The notes below the pieces were generated by a model that was not told where the DNA came from, ran no database searches, and saw nothing but the letters and a program-made list of their open reading frames with translations. 51,223 nt of DNA from Paracoccaceae bacterium (GTDB taxonomy: Bacteria > Pseudomonadota > Alphaproteobacteria > Rhodobacterales > Rhodobacteraceae). How positions within the stretch are numbered: the stretch's first letter is position 1; each line of letters opens with the position of its first letter. The position numbers and the translations under genes were made by a program. Of the stretch, positions 9,595 through 18,340 are shown piece after piece. The stretch is taken from assembly GCA_026713305.1 (NCBI GenBank), contig JAPOOS010000283.1:1-51223 (forward strand), in the 5' to 3' direction.

Positions 9595-12174
9595 TCAATA
9601 GAGTCCGCCTGCCGTGATCGAACCGAACGTGCCGATGTCCTCGTCGAATTCATTGTCATCCGCCGGGCTGGCCGACTGTGTCTGGGCGGAGGAGCTAGGC
9701 AAGTCCTCCCGCGGATCGATTGTCGGCAAGTCCGAAGACATCGGAAATCCGCCCGCAACTATTCGGAGAGCTCCGGGCTCCGGTTCGGTGCCAACGCGGA
9801 AGAATTCGGCAACAGCCTGTTCTTCGTCGATCTCTTCCTCTTCCGCAACCTTCACAGGCTCGCCTGTGCGGCGGTCGATTGGCACGAACGTGCCGCCCTC
9901 GGGAATGACGAACTCCGATGCGCCATAGCGGTTGCTCGCTTCGTTGATGAACGCGTTGAAGACCGGCGCGCACATTGTCGACCCGGTTGCCCTGCGCCCG
10001 AGGGGCGTGGGCAGGTCGTAGCCTATGAAGCAACCAGCGACAATCTCCGAGCTATAACCGACAAACCACGCATCGCGCGACTCGTTGGTCGTTCCGGTCT
10101 TTCCTGCCACGGGAAAGTCAGCCTTGACTGAATGTCGCGCTGTCCCGTTCCTTACGACACCCTCGAGCATCGTGGTGATCTGGTAGGCTGTTATCTCGTC
10201 AATGATCTGAAGCCTTTCCGACGAAACATGCGGGATCTCGCCGGCTGCCAGGTCTTCGTTCCAGCAGTCGACGCACTTGCGTGGATCGTGACGGTAAATC
10301 GTCTGCCCCCAACGGTTCTGCACCCGGTCGACAAGCGTGGGCTCGACAAGCTGCCCACCGTTTGCAAACATGGCGTAGGCCACGACGAGCTTGAGCAGCG
10401 TGGTCTCCTGCGCTCCCAGAGAGTTGGCGATGACCTGGTCCATTGAATCGTACAGGCCTACGCGTTCAGCGTATTCCGCAACCAGGTCAAGCCCAACATC
10501 GCTGGCCAGTCGAACCGTCATCAAGTTGCGGGAGTATTCAATTCCCGTGCGAAGCGGCGCCGGGCCATAGAACTCTTCGGAAAAGTTCTTGGGCTGCCAC
10601 AGACCCTGGATGGTTTCGACCTGAATCGGCGCATCAATCAGAATGCTGGCGGGCGTGTATCCGGAATCGAGGGCGGTTGCATAGACAATTGGCTTGAAGG
10701 CCGATCCCGGTTGCCGGCTCGCCTGGGTTGCGCGGTTGAACGTTGAATGTTCATACGAAAACCCTCCCTGCATGGCCAGCACCCGTGCGGTCTCCACATC
10801 CATGGCAACAAACGCTCCCTGAACGGCCGGGACCTGCTGCAGTTGCCAGGTCGCCCCTTCGTCGTCGCCGGAGGGCGAAACGTGGACAACCTCGCCCACC
10901 TTCAGAAAGTCGCGGGTTGAAGCCGAGGCCTCCAGCCTCGAGCTTCCGTGCCGTCTGATCCAATTGGCGTCAGACTCGGAAACAAGTCCCTCCTCCGGCC
11001 TGCCGTCAACCACAACTCCAATGCGGACTCGCTCTCCGCTGACATCCAGAACAACGCCCTGCGTCCATCCGTCAATGTCACGCGCGATCGGCAAGGCGTT
11101 CAGAGCCTTGTGCCATGCATCCCCCGAATGGAGTTCCTTCTCGGAAACACGCAGTCCGGTGCCGCGCCAGACTCCCCTGCTGCGGTCGTATTCAACGAGC
11201 TTCTGGCGCAAAGCCCTTGCGGCGATTGACTGCAACTCCGAATCGATCGTTGCGCTCACGATCAGACCACCCTCGAAGAACTCGTCGGCTCCAAATTCGC
11301 TCGACAGCTGGCGGCGAATCTCGTCCGTGAAGTAGCTGCGTGCGGGAATGGCATCCCTAAAGGACTCATAGTCTCCTGAAAGCACCGTCTGCAGCGCACT
11401 GCCTTGAGCTGCCTCTCCATCCTCCAACGAAAGATAGCCGTTCTCGACCATTTCCTTGAGCACAAAATTGCGGCGCTCAATGGCTCGCTCGACGTTTCGC
11501 ACCGGATGATAGTTCGAAGGCGCCTTGGGAATGGCAGCGAGATAGGCCGCTTCCTGCGGTTCAAGGTCGGCCAGAGGCTTGTTGAAATAAGTTTGGGCCG
11601 CAGCGGTTACGCCGAAGGAATTCTGTCCAAGAAAAATCTCGTTCAGGTAGAGTTCCAGGATTTGGTCCTTGTCGAGCATCCGTTCGAGCCTGACTGCAAG
11701 CAAAACCTCCTTCATCTTTCTCTCGATGGAGCGATCGCTGCTTAGGAGAAAGTTCTTGATCACCTGCTGAGTGATGGTCGACGCTCCACGCAGCCGATCG
11801 CCTCGCAGAGCCTGCAACCCGGCTTTGGCGATGCCAACCAGATCATAGCCGCGATGGGTGTAATAGCTCTTGTCCTCCGCGGAAACAAAGGCGTCGATGA
11901 CCAACGGCGGAATTCGCTCAATGGGAGTAAACAGACGGCGTTCCCGTGCAAACTCGTCAATGATCTGGCCGTCGCGGGAAATCAGACGGCTGATCGTGGG
12001 GGGTTCATACTCCGCGAGTTCGCTGTGTCCCGGCAGATCTCTCCCCAGGAGCCAAGTGAGGAGTGCAAGCGCAACAACCAGGAAAAGGATGGCAAACGCA
12101 AGGTAGCTGAACAGAGCACAGCATACGAGCGCCAGGCTGGAATGACCTGCTGTCTTTCCGAATGGTCTTGCCAT
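9595..12174 (-). CDS. mrcA: Penicillin-binding protein 1A (bifunctional transglycosylase/transpeptidase)
   Basis: A class A PBP that polymerises and cross-links peptidoglycan at the outer face of the inner membrane. A single N-terminal membrane segment (about 15-45) is followed by a GT51 transglycosylase domain with the catalytic Glu in SAEDKSYYTHRGYD (about residue 100) and RGASTITQQVIKN. An OB-like insert follows, then a transpeptidase domain with SAFK (about 490), SRN and KTGTT (about 690). I start at the ATG at 12174 (859 residues) because AGGA is 5 nt upstream; in-frame ATGs at 12228 and 12237 lack such a site. The Pro/Asp/Glu-rich C-terminal tail is typical of alphaproteobacterial PBP1A. 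In many alphaproteobacteria an amidase gene sits between this gene and rne, but none is seen here. Confidence 0.95.
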   Translation of the reverse strand: MARPFGKTAGHSSLALVCCALFSYLAFAILFLVVALALLTWLLGRDLPGHSELAEYEPPTISRLISRDGQIIDEFARERRLFTPIERIPPLVIDAFVSAEDKSYYTHRGYDLVGIAKAGLQALRGDRLRGASTITQQVIKNFLLSSDRSIERKMKEVLLAVRLERMLDKDQILELYLNEIFLGQNSFGVTAAAQTYFNKPLADLEPQEAAYLAAIPKAPSNYHPVRNVERAIERRNFVLKEMVENGYLSLEDGEAAQGSALQTVLSGDYESFRDAIPARSYFTDEIRRQLSSEFGADEFFEGGLIVSATIDSELQSIAARALRQKLVEYDRSRGVWRGTGLRVSEKELHSGDAWHKALNALPIARDIDGWTQGVVLDVSGERVRIGVVVDGRPEEGLVSESDANWIRRHGSSRLEASASTRDFLKVGEVVHVSPSGDDEGATWQLQQVPAVQGAFVAMDVETARVLAMQGGFSYEHSTFNRATQASRQPGSAFKPIVYATALDSGYTPASILIDAPIQVETIQGLWQPKNFSEEFYGPAPLRTGIEYSRNLMTVRLASDVGLDLVAEYAERVGLYDSMDQVIANSLGAQETTLLKLVVAYAMFANGGQLVEPTLVDRVQNRWGQTIYRHDPRKCVDCWNEDLAAGEIPHVSSERLQIIDEITAYQITTMLEGVVRNGTARHSVKADFPVAGKTGTTNESRDAWFVGYSSEIVAGCFIGYDLPTPLGRRATGSTMCAPVFNAFINEASNRYGASEFVIPEGGTFVPIDRRTGEPVKVAEEEEIDEEQAVAEFFRVGTEPEPGALRIVAGGFPMSSDLPTIDPREDLPSSSAQTQSASPADDNEFDEDIGTFGSITAGGLY

Positions 12175-13075
12175 CGTTTCCTGTTCGCCATCCTTCAGTG
12201 CGGCAATCCGACTCTCACGATTGAACATCTTGGGCATTATGCCGGTTTATCGAAAAAATCACTCATCAATCGTTTCCACACGCAGAGGAAACCTCTGTCT
12301 TGCCGTTTCGACTTCATGCTGTCCTGCCCCGGCTTGCACGACGAAAGAGGCAGGCTGGCAGCCGGACGCCGGCAAAACGCGCCGCGGCGCGTCGGCCAAC
12401 GTTGCACATGAGCCGCAATGAATCCTGAAGGAAGCGCGCGGGCGGGCTTCCGTTATGCCATACGGTGGCAGCGCTCTTCAAGATTCGACCATGTCCCGGC
12501 TGCCTGTCCCTTCAGATGTGGACATAGTCGTTGCTTCGCAAGTGGGCTCGTGAAAAGCGTGCGTGTTCCGAAACACTTGCGGCGCCCCACAGGCCGGAAA
12601 CCAACAGTTCGAGGCGGACGGCATGAAGGCGATCATGCTCACGAGAAATGGGCCTGCACTGCGGCGGCGCTGCCGCAATCGCTGCGACTTGCGCAACTCC
12701 GCTGCATCCGACGTTCGCCTGCCGTCAATGGCGAAGGCGCGGCTTTGCGACCGGCAGCCCACCGACTCGACAGTCCGCATGCATTCCTCGTGCCGGCCAC
12801 TGCAGAAGGCTGGCAGGCAGTCCCGACCGCCAGCAAGTCGCACCTGATCCTGCAGGGAGCAATTTGTGCACGTTCGAGCCCATGGCGCGCCTCTGGCTGC
12901 GGTTTCAAGCCGCGCTGGCCGCGACCCGAGAATCCCTGGATATGCCGCAAGGGATCAGCGCTCGGTCGGTTGCTGAATCTGGCGCACGACAGGACTGCAT
13001 CCACTTCCACAGGGCGGCGGCAGGCGCCAGGCGGAATTGTTCACTTGAGAATGCTGAAAAACCCTATCTCGTTAC
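12175..13075. other. Gene-free gap upstream of rne promoter
   Basis: About 0.9 kb lies between the divergent PBP1A gene and the rne promoter. It occupies the position where many alphaproteobacteria carry an N-acetylmuramoyl-L-alanine amidase gene, but I found none of that family's motifs in any frame. Open frames of 80-430 codons cross it, have Arg/Ser/Cys-heavy compositions typical of chance reading in G+C-rich DNA and resemble no family. Confidence 0.45.
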
Positions 13076-13104
13076 TTGACAATTCCGGATCCAGCGTGTA
13101 TCTT
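13076..13104 (+). promoter_or_regulatory. Sigma-70-type promoter for rne
   Basis: TTGACA at 13076-13081 matches the -35 consensus exactly. After a 17-bp spacer, TATCTT at 13099-13104 matches four of six -10 positions. It points toward rne, and transcription should begin near 13110. This is the best promoter match I found in the window. Confidence 0.7.
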
Positions 13105-13109
13105 GACGA

Positions 13110-13538
13110 AAAGTGCCAAGTATGCCGAGCGAGTCGGCATATCCAACAGACAAGGCACCGCGTCAAGACTCAGACGCAGCGTTGCTGTCTATGGGGTCTT
13201 GTCGGACCGTCAACGAGCGGTATGAACCGAGCAGACTCCTTAGCACAACGCAAGCGGCTACCGGCCAACGGTACCGCAGTCACGGATTTAGAGCCGAGCA
13301 GGAACCGGAAGATGCCACTCATCAAATTGATCAGGCCACGCGGTTTCATCGCTAGACCCAAAGATATCGGCCACAAAATTCGGCCAGGAACTGCAAAGCA
13401 TACACAAGACACTGTTGCCCGCCGCAGTAGCGGATTTCATGTATCCGGGCTCAAAAAACGCAGTTGTCGACATTTGATCGGAGCGGCGCATGACGCATTG
13501 TTGCCGTTGGCACCGCATCGCTCCGCGGAAAGTAAACA
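13110..13538 (+). promoter_or_regulatory. Long rne leader with 5' hairpin
   Basis: If the promoter at 13076 is used, the rne mRNA has an untranslated leader of about 430 nt. Near its 5' end, TATGCCGA (13121-13128) and TCGGCATA (13134-13141) form an 8-bp stem with a 5-nt loop. E. coli rne has a 361-nt leader through which RNase E controls the decay of its own mRNA; a similar length here suggests the same kind of feedback, though no sequence similarity is claimed. The leader ends with GGAAAG 8 nt before the ATG. Confidence 0.5.
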
Positions 13539-16439
13539 ATGGATCACAAGCTTCTTATTGATGCCGCCTTCCCAGAGGAAATACGGGTGGCGGCTCTCGA
13601 AGACGGAAAGTTGCAGGACTACTATGTCGAATCATCGACAGGCACCCAATACATTCGCAACATATATCTTGCCAAGATTGAGAAAGTCGAACCTTCCCTG
13701 CAGGCCGCATTTGTAAACTATGGCGCCAATCGACATGGCTTCCTGCCATTCCGACGAATACACCCGACCTACTACAGGATTCCCGGGGCATCCGCCAAGA
13801 AGACCATCGAGTCGGATCAGTTCAATGGAGTGCCGAAAGCACCCGCCAGTTCGTCGGTTCCGGCCGATGCGGAGAGCGACAATCCCTATTCAGTCGCGAT
13901 GGCGGGCTTTGCCCAATACGACAGGGAACTGGCATCGGTCAGACTGACCCCGGCCCCATCCGCCAAAAACAACCCATCGAAGGCCAACGGCTCCTCAGTC
14001 AAGGGCTCGAAGCGAAAGTACAGCAAGCGAGGACGCAGCAACGGCCAAAAGCAGTATCGGATTCAAGATGTAATTCGCAAGGGCCAGGTGTTGATTGTCC
14101 AGGTAAAGAAGGACGAAATCGACGAAAAGGGCGCTGCGCTGGACACTTACATCAGCTTGGCGGGGCACTATTGCGTGCTGCTACCCAACACCGACAGGGG
14201 CTGCATCCTGAGCAGCAAGATATCCTCCGAAAGGCAGCGAAAGCGGTTGCAGAAGATCTACAGCAAGCTTGAACTGGGTCAGAATGCCGCCATGATCATG
14301 AGAACCGCCGGCTGCAATCAGAAGGAGGAGACCATCCGACGCGAGTACAATTCACTCGTCAAGGACTGGAATGAAATCATGCGCAAGGCATGCAATTCGA
14401 AGGCGCCGGCGCCGCTCCACATCGACGGTCGCTTGATTGATCGCTCTTTGCGCGACATCTTCAAGAGCTCGGCAGGCGTGGTTCACGTTCAGGGTGACGA
14501 AGCCTATCAACATGCGTTGAGCTACGTGAAGCAGGAAATCCCGGAAGCCATGGGACGCATTCACCTGCATTCCGGGCCCCGTCCACTCTTTGCGAAGCAC
14601 AGAGTGAGCGGACAGGTTAGGAAGCTGTATCAGAGCGAAGTGCAGCTCAAGTCCGGCGGCTGCATTGTCATTGAGCCTACGGAAGCGCTGGTCTCTATAG
14701 ACGTGAACTCCGGCAAGGCTACACAGGGCAACACGCTCACCGAAACCGCCTTGAAAACCAATCTTGAGGCCGCGAGCGAGATTGCCAGGCAAATCCAGCT
14801 GAGAGATCTCTCCGGGCTCATCGTCATAGACTTCATCGACATGGACGAAGTTGGTCATCGCGCTGAAGTTGAAAAGCGATTCAAGGCCGAGAGCAAACGC
14901 ATCCGAGGCAGAACACGCGTCGGCTTCATTACGAGTTTTGGGCTGCTGGAAATGTCAAGGCAGAGGCTTGGCAGGGATTATCTCGGTCAGATTTCACATA
15001 GGTGTGTCACCTGCCAAGGCTCCGGCAGAATTTTGCAGAACCTTCCAATGGCAGTTTCGATACTGCGGCACATTGAAGAGGAGTGCTCTTCCCGCCGTGT
15101 GGGAATGGTCGCCGCCACCGTTCCTGTGGAAATCGCAAACGGGATCTACAACGAGCTTCGCCATCATTGCGAAAGGATTGAGGAAAGACATCAGCTTCGG
15201 CTTTTCGTCCGGGGCGAAACCGGTCTGCAGTCGCCGAACTACGCGTTCGCACTCCACAGCCCACACAACCTCCAAGTCATCCATGAGTTCGATTCCGGGA
15301 AGCCAACCGGGGCCGGCGCCAAGTCCCGCGACAGGGGCAGCCTGCCATCGTTTCCGCTGCCGCACGGCGTTGGAGAATCAGTTGAAGGCGGCATCGACGT
15401 GCTGGAACTGCCGGACCTCTCGCTGGTTCCACACGGCGATGCCGATGCTCCACGCGAACCGGAAAGCGCACATGCAAATGTTGTCGCGGCAGTCGCAGCA
15501 ACGGATGGCAGTTCCAATGATCATGGAAGCAATGGAAGCAGCGCCGCAACAAAGTCCGCGTCCGAGAAACGGAAAAGGCGCGGTCGGCGGGGTGGACGCC
15601 GCAGGAAGCGAAAGACCAGCATGCGGAATGCCGCAAGAGACCGGGTTGGCAACGCTGAACAGAATGCCGCTGCCGCCGCTGGAATCATTGAATCGCCGAA
15701 TCCACAAGGCAACGGCAGCGCCGACGAGGCTGGAAAGGATTCACGCAGGTCCAAGGACTCGGAAACACGCGACGCCAAGTCCAGCGACATCGTCAAGGCT
15801 GAACCCGGAATCACGAGGTCATCCGATGAAGATTCCGTTTCTCCTCGCACGGGCTCGCGGGAATTGAGGACAAATGGAGCCACAGGCAAGCGCAAGGCTC
15901 GGGATTCTGAAATCATTGCGGATTCGTCATTCCGGGACGAACCGGTCCAAGAGGACGAGAAGCTGGCCGTTGATGTTGGGACACAGCCTTCGCAAGGGGC
16001 TGAAGGCCATGCATCGGTCAAGCCGACAAACGGTGCGGCAGTCGTTGGCGAAGAAGCGACAGAAAATGCAGCCGAGTTCGGCGAGGCCAGGCTCGCTGCC
16101 GGGCTGGAGGCTGCCAGTGAGAAGCCTGATTCAGGGATTGGCGACAATGCCGACGGCATGCCTTCCGCCAAGGCGGATTCACCTGAGCAGGCGGACATGC
16201 TTGACGATTCTTCGACCGCTGAGGTTGAAACCGGGAAGATAGGCCGGAAAGCGGAACGCCAAAGGCGCCGCAACCGCAATTCCGAACCGGCAGAAAGCCC
16301 TGTCTTGGTGGATTCAAAGAAGGGCAAGCCGGACAAGCTCAGCGAAAAGTTGGATCGCATGTATCCCAGCCGGCCATCAATCTTTGGCGACGAACTGCCT
16401 CTCCTGTTCCCGTCCGTACTCGATGCCTTCGACAACTGA
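13539..16439 (+). CDS. rne: Ribonuclease E
   Basis: This is the endoribonuclease that starts bulk mRNA decay and processes rRNA and tRNA. The 966-residue protein opens with the S1 RNA-binding domain (about 35-220), which is split by a roughly 90-residue low-complexity, basic insertion at about 78-168. The catalytic core follows, with metal-binding Asp388 (VSIDVNSG) and Asp431 (VIDFIDM). The zinc-link CxxC at 489-492 (CVTCQGSG) joins subunits in RNase E tetramers. From about 590 on the protein is disordered, with an Arg/Lys-rich patch at about 677-700 and acidic stretches: the usual non-catalytic half that binds RNA and degradosome partners. The start is ATG with GGAAAG 8 nt upstream. Confidence 0.96.
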   Translation: MDHKLLIDAAFPEEIRVAALEDGKLQDYYVESSTGTQYIRNIYLAKIEKVEPSLQAAFVNYGANRHGFLPFRRIHPTYYRIPGASAKKTIESDQFNGVPKAPASSSVPADAESDNPYSVAMAGFAQYDRELASVRLTPAPSAKNNPSKANGSSVKGSKRKYSKRGRSNGQKQYRIQDVIRKGQVLIVQVKKDEIDEKGAALDTYISLAGHYCVLLPNTDRGCILSSKISSERQRKRLQKIYSKLELGQNAAMIMRTAGCNQKEETIRREYNSLVKDWNEIMRKACNSKAPAPLHIDGRLIDRSLRDIFKSSAGVVHVQGDEAYQHALSYVKQEIPEAMGRIHLHSGPRPLFAKHRVSGQVRKLYQSEVQLKSGGCIVIEPTEALVSIDVNSGKATQGNTLTETALKTNLEAASEIARQIQLRDLSGLIVIDFIDMDEVGHRAEVEKRFKAESKRIRGRTRVGFITSFGLLEMSRQRLGRDYLGQISHRCVTCQGSGRILQNLPMAVSILRHIEEECSSRRVGMVAATVPVEIANGIYNELRHHCERIEERHQLRLFVRGETGLQSPNYAFALHSPHNLQVIHEFDSGKPTGAGAKSRDRGSLPSFPLPHGVGESVEGGIDVLELPDLSLVPHGDADAPREPESAHANVVAAVAATDGSSNDHGSNGSSAATKSASEKRKRRGRRGGRRRKRKTSMRNAARDRVGNAEQNAAAAAGIIESPNPQGNGSADEAGKDSRRSKDSETRDAKSSDIVKAEPGITRSSDEDSVSPRTGSRELRTNGATGKRKARDSEIIADSSFRDEPVQEDEKLAVDVGTQPSQGAEGHASVKPTNGAAVVGEEATENAAEFGEARLAAGLEAASEKPDSGIGDNADGMPSAKADSPEQADMLDDSSTAEVETGKIGRKAERQRRRNRNSEPAESPVLVDSKKGKPDKLSEKLDRMYPSRPSIFGDELPLLFPSVLDAFDN

Positions 16440-16760
16440 CCACGTTGCGAATGGCCCTAACTTTCGACGTGGGACCGGCGCAGTTGGAATTGCCGGCAAT
16501 TGAAGCAACGGCAGCTTCGATGCGCGCGGACCGGAGAACGACAACAAGCTCCACGTTGTCTGTTGCAAGCGAGGGCTGCAGCTTGCATTGGAAGCATGTC
16601 TTGCTCCCAACCAGCGGCAGGACAGAATTCCGATGAAGCGTGGAACGGTTCGGCCGGCATCCCTCTTGTTCGTGATAAGCGGATTTGACGGTTGACACTT
16701 TCATCCGCATGTCGTTTCTGACCTAAGGTTCCCTAGCACTACAGTGGATTGGAGCAAAAA
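16440..16760. other. Intergenic region rne - dsbA-like gene
   Basis: No gene is seen. There is a 14-bp perfect palindrome (AATTGCCGGCAATT) at 16488-16501. A consensus-like -35 box, TTGACA, is at 16692-16697, but no good -10 box lies 16-18 bp downstream, so a promoter for the next gene is only possible. Arms CCACGT and ACGTGG just after the rne stop could form a loose hairpin without a T tract. Confidence 0.35.
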
Positions 16761-17633
16761 TTGATCCGTGTGAATTGGACAAAGCGCCTTCTCGTTTGCA
16801 GAGGCATGTCGGCGGAGCGTCAGCGCACCGGAACGCCATTCCAGCCAATGCGTTGGCGCCTGGCGTTTCTTTGCCAGGCAATGGCATTCCTGATGCTGTC
16901 GTCTACATTGGCAAAGGCACAGGACGATCCGCAGCAACCAACCCCCATTGATCGCGCGGCCTTTGGAGAATTGGTTCGCGAGTACCTGCTGGCGCACCCC
17001 GAGGTCATTGTCGAAGCGTTGCAGCGCTACGCCGAACCGGCCGAGGCCGAGAACGACAGGAGCGATTTTGATCTCATAGTCGAAAACGCCGAAGAAATTT
17101 TCTACGACGCAACATCCTGGGTCGGCGGCAATCCGGATGGCGACGTTACGCTTGTCGAGTTTGTCGACTACAGATGCGGATTTTGCCGAAGGGTGGCTCC
17201 GGACGTCAAGGAGGTGGTGGAAACGGACGGAAATGTCCGGTTTGTCGTCAAGGAGTTTCCAATCCTCGGCGAACAGTCCGAAAAGTCCGCGCGACTGGCC
17301 ATTGCCGTGTTGCAGCTCGCGGGGCCCAAGGCCTACGGGGAAATCCACGACTATCTCATCCAGCTTGAGTCGCCGATTGATTCCGACGTGATTCTGGACG
17401 TCGCAACGCGCACAGGTCTGGATCCAGACGAACTCTCGGCGCATGCAAGCGACGAAGGCGTAGCGCAGGTAATCCGCCGAAACTATGCCTTGGCCAACGC
17501 ACTGAACATCCAGGGCACGCCGGCATTTGTGATTGGCGGGCAGTTGTACAGGGGCGCGCTGTCGCTTGACGATCTTGGGCGCGCTGTACAGATTGCCCGG
17601 AGATCAGCTGAACAAGCGGATGCCAGCAACTAG
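16761..17633 (+). CDS. DsbA family protein (periplasmic thiol oxidoreductase)
   Basis: A thioredoxin-fold protein with active site CGFC in the context VEFVDYRCGFCRRVAPDV, and the cis-proline loop GTPAFVIGG near the C-terminus. This is the DsbA/BdbD/DsbG-like group that forms or isomerises disulfides in exported proteins. A hydrophobic signal ends at about SSTLAKAQ, followed by the helical leader often seen in this subgroup (REYLLAHPEVIVEALQRY). The start is uncertain: TTG at 16761 has GGAG 6 nt upstream, but ATG at 16806 or 16848 would give a more usual signal peptide, and the frame stays open to a TTG at 16749. It precedes accB on the same strand with 86 nt between. Confidence 0.88.
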   Translation: MIRVNWTKRLLVCRGMSAERQRTGTPFQPMRWRLAFLCQAMAFLMLSSTLAKAQDDPQQPTPIDRAAFGELVREYLLAHPEVIVEALQRYAEPAEAENDRSDFDLIVENAEEIFYDATSWVGGNPDGDVTLVEFVDYRCGFCRRVAPDVKEVVETDGNVRFVVKEFPILGEQSEKSARLAIAVLQLAGPKAYGEIHDYLIQLESPIDSDVILDVATRTGLDPDELSAHASDEGVAQVIRRNYALANALNIQGTPAFVIGGQLYRGALSLDDLGRAVQIARRSAEQADASN

Positions 17634-17719
17634 ACCGGAAACCCGGATTCGAGAAGCCAAGGTCTCGCGACAGGGCTTGCGCTTACAGAACAGGACGTGA
17701 ATCGGTAGGGAATCGGCGG

Positions 17720-18202
17720 ATGCCTGGAGACAAGAAGACCCTGGCGCTGGTGGCGCGGTTGACCGATGTCCTCAACCGGCAGCAACTGGATGAAATCGAG
17801 GTCGAAAGGACGCGGGGCGAGTTTGACAGCCTGAGAGTCAGAATCAAGCGAACCAAGCAGCCTGCCCCCGAACGCAAGCCCAAGGCGCCCACGGAAACGT
17901 CCTCGCGCCTGCGGAACAGCTTGCTGGCTCCGACTGTTGGGGACAGTGAAACAGACGATTTCGCCGCCGGCACAGTTCGATCCGAAATGGTCGGAACGGC
18001 CTACTTGAAGGCCAGTCCGGACGCACCCAAACCCTTCGTGAGAATTGGACAGGCTGTTGAAGAAGGAGACCCCATCCTCATAATTGAAGCGATGAAGACC
18101 ATGAACCAGATCCTGTCGCCGCACTCAGGCATTGTGGTGAAGGTCCTTGTGGACGACGGAGAGCCGGTGCAGTTCGGAACCGCGTTGATGGTCATTCACT
18201 AG
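17720..18202 (+). CDS. accB: Biotin carboxyl carrier protein of acetyl-CoA carboxylase
   Basis: BCCP carries the carboxylated biotin between biotin carboxylase and carboxyltransferase in the first step of fatty-acid synthesis. The 160-residue protein has a helical N-terminal region, a Pro/Lys-rich linker (about 44-70) and a C-terminal biotinyl domain with EAMKTMN, where Lys126 is the biotinylation site. The conserved thumb-like segment and the closing PVQFGTALMVIH are present. It is followed by accC, the usual accBC pair, with 138 nt between. The start is ATG. Confidence 0.96.
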   Translation: MPGDKKTLALVARLTDVLNRQQLDEIEVERTRGEFDSLRVRIKRTKQPAPERKPKAPTETSSRLRNSLLAPTVGDSETDDFAAGTVRSEMVGTAYLKASPDAPKPFVRIGQAVEEGDPILIIEAMKTMNQILSPHSGIVVKVLVDDGEPVQFGTALMVIH

Positions 18203-18340
18203 CCAAACGTCACCCGCCGGAGCTGAAAGCCAAGATGTCAACGCAATCATTTGCCTCAACGGCAGGCGTCCCGAAGGCAGGGCAGCCGACTCACAGGCCA
18301 GCGGTCATGCAGATTTGCGGAGTTCCAGGACATCCTGGCC

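Noticed and set aside
12418-13716. Plus-strand open frame of 432 codons upstream of and overlapping rne
   Set aside because: It overlaps the rne start in another frame, spans the promoter and leader, and resembles no protein family.
16692-16720. Promoter for the DsbA-like gene based on an exact TTGACA
   Set aside because: No acceptable -10 box at 16-18 bp spacing; the best hexamer matches too few positions.
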